A stretch of DNA of 64,000 bases from Pseudomonas sp. JUb42 (GCF_024807945.1 NZ_JANUFD010000007.1:1-64000); one strand, 5' to 3'; shown: positions 30,713 to 39,499, counted from the first letter of the stretch. Notes: a model not told the origin generated them from the sequence alone. Numbers and translations: made by a program.

Positions 30713-30746
30713 AAAACCGCGAAGCCTCGGCTTTTTTCGGTTTTTT
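30713..30746. terminator. terminator-like hairpin
   Basis: AAAACCG and CGGTTTT enclose a second small hairpin (AAGC-CTCG-GCTT); six T follow on the plus strand. It lies 30 bases after the stop of the minus-strand gene at 30776 but its T-run favours the plus strand. Confidence 0.5.
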
Positions 30747-30775
30747 CTCGGTGATTTGAAAAAAATTTCAGCGAT

Positions 30776-31519
30776 TTAGCCTATCGGATTGAAGTTGCTC
30801 GCCGCGCTGCAAAAACGCTCCTGGGCGACCTTGCTGCCAACGCCTCCGCTCTGATCCCAGCGCTTGCCCCAGCTCTGGCACTGATCGCGGAAGTACACTT
30901 TTGCACCCTTGCGGCATTCGCGATATTCCACTGAGCCGCGCCGGTAATTGCCGCAGACACTGCTGTCATCGATGCGATTGGCTTCTACCAGCCATTGGGC
31001 GAAGTACGTGCGCTTGCCATCCCATTGCCAGATAGTCGCCTGCTCTACACTGGCAAGCGCTGTACGATTCTGATGGGGGGCGGGGCGATCGGCCTTGAGC
31101 CGCGCCATATATTGCGCAGATACCAGGCCCGCTCCGTTGGTCTGGGTCGTTGCCTGGGGAAACTGGCCGTAATGACACGTCGCGACAGCCTCATCGATGA
31201 GGTTGCCGGGCTTGATGCAGTCGCTCAGTGGGCGCTTCGCCGGGGCGTGAGTGGTGGTGTAGATCGGCGGAACGGGGTCGGCCACAACCGGGTATGGGGT
31301 CTGGAAAGCAATGGCGTCAGGTTTTACCAGTGGTGGTAAATCCCTGAAGGCGAAAACAACCGCGGCCATGCATAGCGCTAACACCAGGCTGGCCCAACAG
31401 ACTGCTCGGGTGATACCCGAACGACGCTTGCGGTTGCGCTGCGGCCTGTCCTCGTCGTCCACGCTTAGGGGCTCGTAGCTACCCGGTTTTTCCAGGTCTC
31501 GATAATTCCTTGCGCTCAT
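30776..31519 (-). CDS. single-span membrane protein with six conserved cysteines, paralogue A
   Basis: A 247-residue protein of unknown function. A charged N-terminus (about 1-38) precedes one membrane span (VCWASLVLALCMAAVVFAF), giving a predicted N-in topology with a periplasmic C-terminal domain. That domain holds cysteines in DCIKPGNLIDEAVATCHYGQ, SSVCGNYRRG, YRECRKGAKVYFRDQCQSWG and ERFCSAA. The same pattern, with WDGKR and SAQYMARLKA segments, recurs in the next gene (31686-32546), so the two are tandem paralogues. Upstream AAGGATGAG precedes ATG 31519. The even cysteine number suits three disulfides. No enzyme motif seen. Confidence 0.78.
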   Translation of the reverse strand: MSARNYRDLEKPGSYEPLSVDDEDRPQRNRKRRSGITRAVCWASLVLALCMAAVVFAFRDLPPLVKPDAIAFQTPYPVVADPVPPIYTTTHAPAKRPLSDCIKPGNLIDEAVATCHYGQFPQATTQTNGAGLVSAQYMARLKADRPAPHQNRTALASVEQATIWQWDGKRTYFAQWLVEANRIDDSSVCGNYRRGSVEYRECRKGAKVYFRDQCQSWGKRWDQSGGVGSKVAQERFCSAASNFNPIG

Positions 31520-31685
31520 TGCTCATCCTTGATGCGAAGCGTTGTCAGCAAGGGAGGGTAAGGCCAATAAAAGCGCAAGGCCAGTATTAATGAGTAGATT
31601 TATCGATACTTTTTCGAACAACTAACGATTCAACCAAACAGAGGTGTTCGTACGCGTTAGATACCCTCGTTAGCGTTGATCAACC

Positions 31686-32546
31686 CTAGGGTTCGTAACT
31701 TCCCATAGCCTCGCAATAACGCTGCTCCATTCTCTTGCTGGCGTCGTCACGGTCGCGTCTGAAGCGTATGCCCCAGTCGTTGCAGGCTTCTTTGAAAAAT
31801 ACTTTGGCGGCCTTGCGGCACTCGCGTCGTTCGACGGATTCGGCAGGGAAGTTGGCGCAGACGCTGGCGTTGTCAACGTGGTTATCGATGCTGCGCCATT
31901 TTGCCTCGTAGCGATTGCGGCCGTCCCATTCGCGAATAGCGATGGTCGTATATTCCGCCGCAGATGTGGAGCGCGCTGGCTTGTTGCGTGCCTTTTCAGC
32001 CTTTAACTCAGCCATGTAACTGGAAGAGACCATGCCCTGGGCCACCGGCTTGCGCTCCGGGCGCGGCAATTGGCCAAAGCGGCAGTTCAGCACGTTTTCG
32101 TCGATGACATTGCCGTCTTTCAGGCAGTTGTCCAACGGTTGCACCTCGACGGGCTGCGGGCGAGTAACGACATTGGGACCGTCGTAAGGCTCCAGCTGAA
32201 TTGGATTTGCGGCGGAGGGTTGCGGCGTTCTGACAGGTGCAACCGCAGCAGCGACGGGCGCGACAGGCGTGAGCTGGGGCTCTGGCTGGGTATCCGTAAC
32301 AGGCGCGGCAACAACTTGGTCGATAGCGGGCGTCGGCGCAGGACGGCGTGGCAATAATTGAGCGACCAGCAAAGCGCTGACGATCACGATCCCCAGGATG
32401 ATGGCATAGAGTTCATAGGGCGGGCGTCTGCGGGCTGCAGCAGGCTTGCGCTTGCTGGCAGGGCCCAGCACTACGTCGAACTGGTCCGGGGTCAGTCGCT
32501 GGATGCGAATGATGCCGTCGTCGGCTTGCTGGTTCTGGGAATCCAT
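31686..32546 (-). CDS. single-span membrane protein with six conserved cysteines, paralogue B
   Basis: A 286-residue paralogue of the downstream gene. An N-terminal cytoplasmic part (about 1-45) leads to one membrane span (YAIILGIVIVSALLVAQLL), then a Pro/Ala/Val-rich linker (about 70-130) and the cysteine domain: DNCLKDGNVIDENVLNCRFG, ASVCANFPAE, RRECRKAAKVFFKEACNDWG and EQRYCEAMGS. Identity with paralogue A is clear around the cysteines and the WDG..R.. segment, and low elsewhere, pointing to an old duplication. The gap between the two genes is 166 bases, AT-rich, with no visible gene. Function unknown; the linker suggests reach across the periplasm. Confidence 0.78.
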   Translation of the reverse strand: MDSQNQQADDGIIRIQRLTPDQFDVVLGPASKRKPAAARRRPPYELYAIILGIVIVSALLVAQLLPRRPAPTPAIDQVVAAPVTDTQPEPQLTPVAPVAAAVAPVRTPQPSAANPIQLEPYDGPNVVTRPQPVEVQPLDNCLKDGNVIDENVLNCRFGQLPRPERKPVAQGMVSSSYMAELKAEKARNKPARSTSAAEYTTIAIREWDGRNRYEAKWRSIDNHVDNASVCANFPAESVERRECRKAAKVFFKEACNDWGIRFRRDRDDASKRMEQRYCEAMGSYEP

Positions 32547-32682
32547 TCCGTTTCACTGGTCTCTTTGGGCGTGGCAATAGTCCGTGCGGCGAAGGGTAAA
32601 CCGCCTTTATAGCTGTTTGCTAGTATTGCGTGTCGATCCCGAAACAAATCTTGCCCGCCCCCCCCTGAACAAGAGGCTGTCC

Positions 32683-33114
32683 ATGCCCGAGCAAACCCCG
32701 CAACGCACTGATTACCGACACTTCCAGCCGATCACCACGCGCTGGCATGACAACGATATCTACGGTCATGTAAATAACGTCACCTACTACAGCTTTTTCG
32801 ACAGTACCGTGAACACCTACCTGATAGAGCGCGGCGGGCTGGATATCTATGATGGCGCCGTTGTCGGCTTTGTCGTCAGTTCTTCCTGCGATTACTTTGC
32901 CTCGATTGCCTACCCGGAAATGATCGAGGTTGGCCTGCGCGTGAGCAAGTTGGGCAACAGTTCGGTGCAGTACGAGTTGGCGGTATTTAAAGTTGGCGAG
33001 GAAGAAGCCTGTGCCGCCGGACGTTTCGTGCATGTCTTTGTCGACCGTGCTTCGAATCGTCCGGTAGCCATTCCTGAGGCGTTGCGCCTGGCCATGCAGG
33101 TTTTGCTGGTCTGA
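32683..33114 (+). CDS. acyl-CoA thioesterase, 4HBT/YbgC type
   Basis: A 143-residue hotdog thioesterase. The catalytic signature is TRWHDNDIYGHVNNVTYYSF, with the aspartate typical of 4-hydroxybenzoyl-CoA thioesterase relatives. The start was set at ATG 32683; the frame is open to 32584 without conservation. Divergent from paralogue B and convergent with the glycine-zipper gene. The substrate is unknown; YbgC relatives act on short or hydroxylated acyl-CoAs. Confidence 0.88.
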   Translation: MPEQTPQRTDYRHFQPITTRWHDNDIYGHVNNVTYYSFFDSTVNTYLIERGGLDIYDGAVVGFVVSSSCDYFASIAYPEMIEVGLRVSKLGNSSVQYELAVFKVGEEEACAAGRFVHVFVDRASNRPVAIPEALRLAMQVLLV

Positions 33115-33136
33115 ATTTGAACCAGCCCTTCAGGAC

Positions 33137-33598
33137 TTAGCGATGGCGGTAGTGGCCGCGAGCATGACCGCGGCGGCCGTGGTAGTCGCGGTGGTCATCG
33201 CGACCCCGGTAGCGACGGTCGTTACGGCCGTCGTCGCGGCTTTCGTTACCCATGTAGTTGCCCAGAGCGCCACCGGCACCACCGCCTGCGGCTGCGCCGA
33301 TCAGGCTGCCGGTATTACCACCAACACTGCGTCCGATCACGTTGCCGCCTGCAGCGCCCAGGCCGCCGCCAATGGCGGCTTCGGTACGGTTGCGCCGGTC
33401 AGCACCCACCGCGCCGCCTGCTGCACCACCCAGGCCTGCACCAATGGCCGAACCGGTACTGCCGCCCAATTGTTGGCCGACTACCGAGCCGAGTACCCCA
33501 CCCAATGCTCCGCCTACACCAGCCTCTGCAGTTCCGCCAGCCGAGGCGAAACCACTGGCCAAAGTAAGAGACAACAGCAGAATCGAGGAATACTTCAT
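33137..33598 (-). CDS. glycine-zipper protein with basic His/Arg tail
   Basis: A 153-residue exported protein. Residues 1-20 form a signal peptide (LLLSLTLASGFASA). Residues about 25-115 are almost wholly Gly/Ala with GxxxG periodicity (GGALGGVLGSVVGQQLGG), a glycine-zipper as in Rick_17kDa-like or OmpA-like lipoproteins; no lipobox cysteine is present. The C-terminus (about 118-153) is Arg/His/Asp-rich. Glycine zippers pack in membranes. Function unknown. The strong compositional bias makes antisense frames look open. Confidence 0.82.
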   Translation of the reverse strand: MKYSSILLLSLTLASGFASAGGTAEAGVGGALGGVLGSVVGQQLGGSTGSAIGAGLGGAAGGAVGADRRNRTEAAIGGGLGAAGGNVIGRSVGGNTGSLIGAAAGGGAGGALGNYMGNESRDDGRNDRRYRGRDDHRDYHGRRGHARGHYRHR

Positions 33599-33755
33599 GT
33601 AGTGAATCTCATAGGGATGACGGCGCGATCCTGAGGCGCAACTAACAATCTCTCAACTCGTTTCCGACGAGTAACACGACTGCTACACAAATAACTAACA
33701 TGTTGTTTTTACTATGAAACTTAGTTGGTTTTGAGTGGTCATAAGTTACTTAAGC

Positions 33756-33787
33756 AAAAGGCCCGTTTCGCAGGAAACGGGCCTTTT
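33756..33787. terminator. strong bidirectional hairpin terminator
   Basis: AAAAGGCCCGTTTC and its perfect complement enclose a GCAG loop; six T follow on the plus strand and four on the minus strand. On the minus strand it lies after the formate-dehydrogenase-like gene. No plus-strand gene precedes it directly. Confidence 0.85.
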
Positions 33788-33827
33788 TTGTTTTCTGCAC
33801 CGGCGCATTGTCAGAGCGATTATTGCT

Positions 33828-33917
33828 GTGGGAGCGAATTCATTCGCGAAAGCGGTGTTTCAGGAGATGTGTCTGAGGCGGATGCACCGGCCTCTTCGCG
33901 AATGAATTCGCTCCCAC
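33828..33917. repeat. REP pair
   Basis: GTGGGAGCGAATTCATTCGCGAA faces TTCGCGAATGAATTCGCTCCCAC across about 45 bases, between the hairpin terminator and the molybdoenzyme stop. Confidence 0.85.
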
Positions 33918-33966
33918 ATAATTCGCCCTCCCTCCCACAGCGTTCGGCCCCTATCCATTGCCGGCG

Positions 33967-36303
33967 TTAGATAATCCGCGCCGACTCGCTCGCCCGTTCC
34001 AGTTTGATTGCCACGAACTTCGAGGTCGGTGTGCTGCTGCCCGCGCCGACGCTTTCCAGCGGCACCAGCGGGTTCACTTCCGGGTAGTAGGCCGCAGCCT
34101 GGCCGGCCGGAATATCGAATGGCAGCAGGGTGAAACCTTTGACCCGACGCACATGCTCATCGCCCCAGATAGAACTGATATCGACCTTCTGACCCGGTTG
34201 GAAGCCCAGGCGCACGATGTCCGCTTCGTTGACGAACAACACGTCACGCTGGCCCTTGACCCCGCGATAGCGGTCGTCCAGGCCATAAATAGTGGTGTTG
34301 TACTGATCGTGGGAGCGCATGGACTGCATGATCAGGTCCGGGATCTGCCCGGTCGAACGAACGCTCTCGTGGATCAGGTCCAGCGGCAGGGCATTGGCCT
34401 TGAAGTTGGCGCGGGTGGTGGCGGTGTTCCAGCGGCGCTCGCCGGCGGCGTTACCCAGGTAGAAGCCGCCGGGATTCTTGACCCGCTCGTTGAAGTCCTT
34501 GAAGCCTGGGATGGTGTCGGCGATCAGGTCGCGGATGCGGCTGTAATCTTCTACCAGCCACAGCCAGTCCACCGGTTGCTTGCCCAGGGTCGCGTTGGCG
34601 ATACCGGCGAGAATGGCCGGTTCCGAGCGCATCTGGGTTGATTGCGGTTTCAACTGGCCGTTGGAGGCGTGGACCATGCTGAACGAGTCTTCCACGGTCA
34701 CGGCTTGCGGGCCGTTTGCCTGGATGTCGATGTCGGTACGGCCAAAGCACGGCAGGATCAGTGCGTCTTTACCGTGGGTCAGGTGGCTGCGGTTGAGCTT
34801 GGTGCTGATCTGCACGGTCAGGTCGCAGTTGCGCAGGGCCGCCACAGTGCGGGCGCTGTCCGGCGTCGCCTGGGAGAAGTTGCCGCCCAGGCCGATGAAC
34901 ACCTTGGCGCGGCCTTCGGCCATGGCATGAATTGCCTCGACCACGTTATGGCCGTTTTCGCGAGGGACCTTGAACTGGAAACGCTTTTCCAAAGCATCAA
35001 GGAAGAACACCGGAGGGCGCTCGTTGATGCCCATGGTGCGGTCGCCCTGCACGTTACTGTGGCCGCGCACCGGGCACAGACCGGCGCCCGGGCGGCCGAT
35101 GTTGCCGCGCAGCAGCATCAGGTTGGTGATTTCCTGGATGGTCGGCACCGAGTGGCGATGCTGGGTAATGCCCATCGCCCAGCACATGATCACGTTCTTG
35201 CCTTTGAGGTACATCCGCGCCGACAGCTCGATATCCTGCAGCGTCAGGCCGGACTGCTCGACGATAGACTCCCACGAGGTGTCGTCGATGGCGGCCAGAT
35301 AGTCCAGCACGCCGTGGGTGTGTTCGTTGAGGAACGCGTGGTCGAACACCGAAGGGGCGTTGGCCTGCTGGGCTTCACGTTCCCATTGCAGGAGGAACTT
35401 GGCCATGCCGCGCAGCAAGGCCATGTCACCACCCAGGGCCGGACGGAAATACGCGGTGTTGGTCGGTTCCGAGCCGTTGGTGAGCATTTCCAGCGGATGT
35501 TGCGGGTGCTGGAAGCGTTCCAGGCCGCGCTCTTTGAGCGGGTTGACGCACACCACCTGCGCGCCGCGCTTCACCGCTTCGCGCAATGGTTCGAGCATGC
35601 GCGGGTGGTTGGTGCCGGGATTCTGGCCGAGGACGAAGATCGCGTCGGCATGTTCGAAGTCGTCGAAGGTCACAGTGCCTTTGCCGACGCCGACGCTCTG
35701 GGACAGGCCAACGCCGCTGGCTTCGTGACACATGTTCGAGCAGTCAGGGAAGTTGTTAGTGCCGTAGGCGCGCACGAATAGCTGGTACAGGTAGGCGGCT
35801 TCGTTGCTGGCCCGGCCCGAGGTGTAGAACTCGGCCATGTTCGGGCTTGGCAGGTTGTTCAGGTGTTTGGCGATCAGGGCAAAGGCGCCGTCCCAACTGA
35901 TCGGCTTATAGCGATCGGTCTCGACGTCGTAGACCATCGGCTCGGTCAGGCGGCCCTGATATTCAAGCCAGTAATCGCTTTGTTCAAGCAGGGCGCTGAC
36001 GCTGTAGCGCTCGAAGAACGAGGGGCCGACCAGGCGTTTGGTCGCTTCCCAGTTCACCGCCTTGGCGCCGTTCTCGCAGAACTTGACTATGCCGCTTTCC
36101 GGCGAGTCGCCCCAAGCGCAACCGGGGCAGTCGAAGCCGCCGTTCTGGTTGGTCTTGAGCATCATGCGCAGGTTTTTCAGCGCGTTGTCGCTGGTCAGCC
36201 AGGCCTGGGTCACGCTGATCAGTGCGCCCCAACCGCCCGCCGCACCTTTGTACGGCTTGTAACGTGGGGTAGGGGTCTTGTCGGCTTGATTGTGCATGCT
36301 CAC
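33967..36303 (-). CDS. FdhF/YdeP-family molybdopterin oxidoreductase
   Basis: A 778-residue molybdopterin enzyme of the formate-dehydrogenase-alpha-like YdeP group. Features: an N-terminal cysteine pair in FDCPGCAWGD, the YTSGRASNEAAYLYQLFVRA molybdopterin segment, LGQNPGTNHPRML, MCWAMGITQHRHSVPTIQEI, GNIGRPGAGLCPVRGHSNVQ, and a C-terminal molydopterin-dinucleotide domain. The full four-cysteine iron-sulfur motif of classical FdhF is not seen. The start is a GTG at 36303 with GGAG eight bases upstream; it overlaps the fdhD stop by four bases. Paired with fdhD, which matures such enzymes. Real substrate unknown; E. coli YdeP is linked to acid resistance. Confidence 0.88.
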   Translation of the reverse strand: MSMHNQADKTPTPRYKPYKGAAGGWGALISVTQAWLTSDNALKNLRMMLKTNQNGGFDCPGCAWGDSPESGIVKFCENGAKAVNWEATKRLVGPSFFERYSVSALLEQSDYWLEYQGRLTEPMVYDVETDRYKPISWDGAFALIAKHLNNLPSPNMAEFYTSGRASNEAAYLYQLFVRAYGTNNFPDCSNMCHEASGVGLSQSVGVGKGTVTFDDFEHADAIFVLGQNPGTNHPRMLEPLREAVKRGAQVVCVNPLKERGLERFQHPQHPLEMLTNGSEPTNTAYFRPALGGDMALLRGMAKFLLQWEREAQQANAPSVFDHAFLNEHTHGVLDYLAAIDDTSWESIVEQSGLTLQDIELSARMYLKGKNVIMCWAMGITQHRHSVPTIQEITNLMLLRGNIGRPGAGLCPVRGHSNVQGDRTMGINERPPVFFLDALEKRFQFKVPRENGHNVVEAIHAMAEGRAKVFIGLGGNFSQATPDSARTVAALRNCDLTVQISTKLNRSHLTHGKDALILPCFGRTDIDIQANGPQAVTVEDSFSMVHASNGQLKPQSTQMRSEPAILAGIANATLGKQPVDWLWLVEDYSRIRDLIADTIPGFKDFNERVKNPGGFYLGNAAGERRWNTATTRANFKANALPLDLIHESVRSTGQIPDLIMQSMRSHDQYNTTIYGLDDRYRGVKGQRDVLFVNEADIVRLGFQPGQKVDISSIWGDEHVRRVKGFTLLPFDIPAGQAAAYYPEVNPLVPLESVGAGSSTPTSKFVAIKLERASESARII

Positions 36304-37139
36304 GCTTGACTCTCCATCGCAGGGCTATAGACCCGCGGCGCACTGTGTTGCGGCAGGTGAATTAAATTGAGGTTGTGCCGACGCGCCCATTGCAGGGCCA
36401 GGCCGGTGGGGGCGGACAGGCTGACCAAGGTCTGGATGCCGGCACGCAGGACTTTCTGGATCAGCTCAAGGCTGCAACGACTGGTGACAATGGCTGTGCC
36501 GCCTGCCAGAGGAATGTCCTGACGGATCAGGCCGCCGATCAGCTTGTCGAGGGCGTTGTGTCGGCCGATATCTTCGCGACCGAGCAGCAATTGGCCCTTA
36601 TCGTCCATAAACACGGCGGCATGTACCGCGCCGCAATAACGACCCAGAGGCTGGAACTCGCCTATGCGCTGACGCAGGCCTTCCAGCCATTGCGCAGGCG
36701 GCAGCGGTGCGCCGGGCAATACATTCAGTTCGGGTAAAGCTTGCTCGACCGCTTCCACGCCGCACAGGCCGCAACCGCTGGTGCCCGCCAACTGGCGGCG
36801 CTGTTGCTTGAGGTTCCAGAACGCACGGCTGGCGATTTCCACTTCGGCATGTTGCGCCGAGCCACAGCCGCTGAGCTTGAGGTCGTAGATTTCATCGGGC
36901 GAGGCAATGATGCCGCTGCCCAGGCTGAAACCGACGATGAAGTCTTCGAGATCGGTCGGGGTCACCAGCATGACCGCCTGGCTGATGCCGTTGTAGGCAA
37001 TGGCCAGGGCGACCTCTTCGGCGAGCGCAGTCTGCGCCGAATCATCGACCGTAAGATTCGAGTAACTGTAGGACTGGCTGGCGGCAGGCGCAGGCGAATA
37101 CTGTGCGGGCGCCGTGCTGACCGTGCGCTTGGCGTGCAT
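36300..37139 (-). CDS. fdhD: FdhD sulfurtransferase for formate dehydrogenase
   Basis: A 279-residue FdhD that passes sulfur from IscS-type desulfurases to the molybdenum cofactor. The conserved cysteine pair lies in SGCGLCGVEAVEQ, and GREDIGRHNALDKLIGG is the other FdhD signature. The N-terminus (about 1-35) is low-complexity. It is the first gene of a two-gene operon with the molybdoenzyme, four bases overlapping. Confidence 0.95.
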   Translation of the reverse strand: MHAKRTVSTAPAQYSPAPAASQSYSYSNLTVDDSAQTALAEEVALAIAYNGISQAVMLVTPTDLEDFIVGFSLGSGIIASPDEIYDLKLSGCGSAQHAEVEIASRAFWNLKQQRRQLAGTSGCGLCGVEAVEQALPELNVLPGAPLPPAQWLEGLRQRIGEFQPLGRYCGAVHAAVFMDDKGQLLLGREDIGRHNALDKLIGGLIRQDIPLAGGTAIVTSRCSLELIQKVLRAGIQTLVSLSAPTGLALQWARRHNLNLIHLPQHSAPRVYSPAMESQA

Positions 37140-37232
37140 GGTTAAGTACCGGCAGAGTGATAGCTAACAGCCTATGCCTCTTGTCGGATGGCGTCTAATC
37201 GGTGGTTCTGATGCACCGATAGATGACGTCGA

Positions 37233-38120
37233 TCAATGTTCTTCGCGCAGTTTCTGATAGAGGGCGAAGCACGCCTCGGCCAGTGCCGAACGCGGTGCAC
37301 TGCGACGCATGATCAGGCCCAGCCCGGCGAGGGTTCGGGCATCTTCGATGGGATGCAGGCGCAGGTGTTCGGTAAGGGTTTCCAGACCGCCGTCCAGGGG
37401 CATGATGGCGCAGCACAGGCCGCCATGAACCGCCTGTAATAACTGATGCACGGCATCGGTCTGCAATAGCGGGCGAGGGTGCAGGCCGCGACTGTGGAAG
37501 TTGTAATCGATGGATTGGCGAAAGTGCATGCCGCTGGTGAGCAGGCCCAGGGGCATTTCAATCAGTTGTGCCCAACCCAGGGCTGGCTCATCGAAGTTGA
37601 AATGGCGCTGATCGTAAAGCAGGCCCATGCGGGTCTCGGCCAGTTCCAGCGAATCGAAACGCTCGGTATCGAGGCGTTCGAGATAGGACACGCCCAGGTC
37701 GATGCGATTGCTCGCCAGTTGTTCGAGAATCTGCTCGGAACTGAGAGACGACAGCTCGAAATTCAGCTCCGGGTGGATTTCGTGCAGGCGGCGCAGCAGC
37801 GGCAGTGGGTCAAAACTCGACAGCGGCACCACGCCCAGGCGCAGGGTCCCGACCAAGTTACCGCGACAAGCTGCGGCTTCGGCCTGCAAGCCATCGTAGG
37901 CGGCCAGTACGGTCCGGGCCCAGGCCAGCACCCGTTCGCCGGGGGCGGTAAAGCCCTCGAAGCGCTGGCCGCGGTTGACCAGGGGCAAGTCCAGCTCTTC
38001 TTCCAAATTGCGCAGGCGCATGGACAGGGTCGGCTGGGTGATATTGCAGCGCGCGGCGGCCTGGCCGAAATGTCGGGTTTCATCGAGGGCGATCAGGAAT
38101 TTGAGTTGTTTGATGTCCAT
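37233..38120 (-). CDS. LysR-family transcriptional regulator
   Basis: A 295-residue LysR regulator. The winged helix-turn-helix begins MDIKQLKFLIALDETRHFGQ and includes ARCNITQPTLSMRLRNLEEE; the effector domain starts near NLVGTLRLGVVPL. GGAG lies seven bases before ATG 38120; an open frame to 38138 is not needed. It lies 93 bases before fdhD on the same strand and may control the fdhD-molybdoenzyme pair. The inducer is unknown. Confidence 0.9.
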   Translation of the reverse strand: MDIKQLKFLIALDETRHFGQAAARCNITQPTLSMRLRNLEEELDLPLVNRGQRFEGFTAPGERVLAWARTVLAAYDGLQAEAAACRGNLVGTLRLGVVPLSSFDPLPLLRRLHEIHPELNFELSSLSSEQILEQLASNRIDLGVSYLERLDTERFDSLELAETRMGLLYDQRHFNFDEPALGWAQLIEMPLGLLTSGMHFRQSIDYNFHSRGLHPRPLLQTDAVHQLLQAVHGGLCCAIMPLDGGLETLTEHLRLHPIEDARTLAGLGLIMRRSAPRSALAEACFALYQKLREEH

Positions 38121-38272
38121 CTTCACTCCGGGACGCAAGGCAGGCGCCTGATTCTACGCGCACATACGCCCAAGTGCTGGTGCAACGCTGGTCGGAACGC
38201 TCGGCCCGCCAGGCAGTTCGAACTAAAGTTAACAGGGACGGCAGTAACAACAATAAATGAAGGAGAACGGTT

Positions 38273-38713
38273 ATGAGCCTGTTCAGCTTCGTAAAAGAGG
38301 CGGGCGAAAAACTGCTCGACCTGTTGCACCTCACAAATGCCCCGGCGCAACTCAAGAAACATCTGGCGAATGCGGGATTGGATGATCCAAGTATTCAATT
38401 AGTCGTCGAAGGCGACAAAGTTATTGTCAGCGGTGAAGTGGCGACGCAGGAGCAGAAGGAAAAGGTCCTGCTGGCCGTGGGCAATACTCACGGCATCAAG
38501 CATGTTGAGGATCGCATGACTGTACATGCAGCCGCCCCGCAGGTTGCGCAGGCGCGCTTCGTGACGGTGAAGGCGGGCGATACGCTCAGTTCCATTGCCA
38601 AGGCCGAGTACGGCGACTCCGGCAAGTACACCAAGATATTCGAAGCCAATAAACCGCTATTGTCCCATCCTGACAAGATCTATCCGGGGCAGGTGTTGCG
38701 GATTCCGCAATAG
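38273..38713 (+). CDS. lysM: BON and LysM domain protein (Kbp/YgaU type)
   Basis: A 146-residue protein with no signal peptide. A BON domain (about 1-85; VVEGDKVIVSGEVATQEQKE) is followed by a LysM domain (about 96-145; FVTVKAGDTLSSIAKAEYGD, YPGQVLRIPQ). The E. coli orthologue Kbp binds potassium in the cytoplasm. AAGGAGAACGGTT gives a strong ribosome site for ATG 38273. Divergent from the LysR gene. Confidence 0.93.
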   Translation: MSLFSFVKEAGEKLLDLLHLTNAPAQLKKHLANAGLDDPSIQLVVEGDKVIVSGEVATQEQKEKVLLAVGNTHGIKHVEDRMTVHAAAPQVAQARFVTVKAGDTLSSIAKAEYGDSGKYTKIFEANKPLLSHPDKIYPGQVLRIPQ

Positions 38714-38734
38714 TTAAGAGATATCAATAAGGTT

Positions 38735-38823
38735 CGTTGGAGCGAGGCTTGCCCGCGACAGGTTTGACGCGGTATTCCTGATAATCCGTGCCGACCTCTT
38801 CGCGGGCAAGCCTCGCTCCAACG
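38735..38823. repeat. REP pair, GAGGCTTGCCCGCG class
   Basis: CGTTGGAGCGAGGCTTGCCC faces GGGCAAGCCTCGCTCCAACG, 20-base arms without mismatch, between the convergent lysM and yrfG genes. Confidence 0.87.
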
Positions 38824-38836
38824 AAATCGCGTTCGG

Positions 38837-39499
38837 TTACAACCCTTCCAATAACTCCCGGTAATCCCCCACCGCCGCAAACTCCTCGGTGTCCTTCGGG
38901 CCTTTCTGGCTATTGGGTTCTTTCACCGCCAACAAGTGCGCAATCCCGAAGCTGCGCGCGCTGCGCAGGATCGGCAGGGTGTCGTCGATAAACAGGCAGC
39001 GTGCCACATCGAAACCGATATCGGCCTGCAGGGCGTCCCAGAACTGCGTGTTTTCCTTGGGGAAGCCGTAGTCATGGGAGCTGATCAGGCGCTCGAAATA
39101 GGGCGCCAGTTGCATGCGTTCCATCTTCAGGGACAGCGAGTCGCGATGGGCGTTGGTAATCATGATCACCCGCTTGCCCGCCTTCTGGATCGCCGCCAGA
39201 AAGGTCTCGGCATCCGGGCGCAGGGCGATCAGGTGCGCGGTTTCGCGTTTGAGCTGGCGCAACGGCAGGTTTAGCTCGGCGGTCCAGAAGTCCAGGCAGT
39301 ACCAGTTCAGGGTGCCGGCATTCTTCTCGAAGATCGGGCGGATTTCTTCCAGGGCCAGGGCCGCGCTGATGCCGTGGCGCTCGGCATAACGCTGGGGCAG
39401 GTGTTGCAGCCAGAAGTGGTCGTCGTAATGCAGATCGAGCAGGGTGCCGTCCATGTCGAGCAGGACGGTATCGATATCACGCCAGGGCAGGGAGGGCAT
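38837..39499 (-). CDS. yrfG: HAD-family GMP/IMP nucleotidase
   Basis: A 220-residue HAD phosphatase. Motif I is LLDMDGTLLDLHYDDHFW, motif II IMITNAHRDSL, and motif IV LFIDDTLPILRSARSFG. E. coli YrfG dephosphorylates GMP and IMP. The start was set at ATG 39499 right before motif I; a long open frame upstream overlaps the divergent nudE gene. Forms, with nudE and cysQ on the other strand, a nucleotide-housekeeping cluster. Confidence 0.93.
   Translation of the reverse strand: MPSLPWRDIDTVLLDMDGTLLDLHYDDHFWLQHLPQRYAERHGISAALALEEIRPIFEKNAGTLNWYCLDFWTAELNLPLRQLKRETAHLIALRPDAETFLAAIQKAGKRVIMITNAHRDSLSLKMERMQLAPYFERLISSHDYGFPKENTQFWDALQADIGFDVARCLFIDDTLPILRSARSFGIAHLLAVKEPNSQKGPKDTEEFAAVGDYRELLEGL

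Noticed and set aside
30652..30746. Short plus-strand RNA with TAAAAT -10 and a terminator-like hairpin
   Set aside because: The -35 match is poor with a 15-base spacer, and the hairpin may belong to the minus-strand gene; too weak to call.
33143..33634. Plus-strand Ala/Thr/Val-rich frames opposite the glycine-zipper gene
   Set aside because: The GGC-rich repeat structure of the real gene keeps antisense frames open; no start site or domain supports them.
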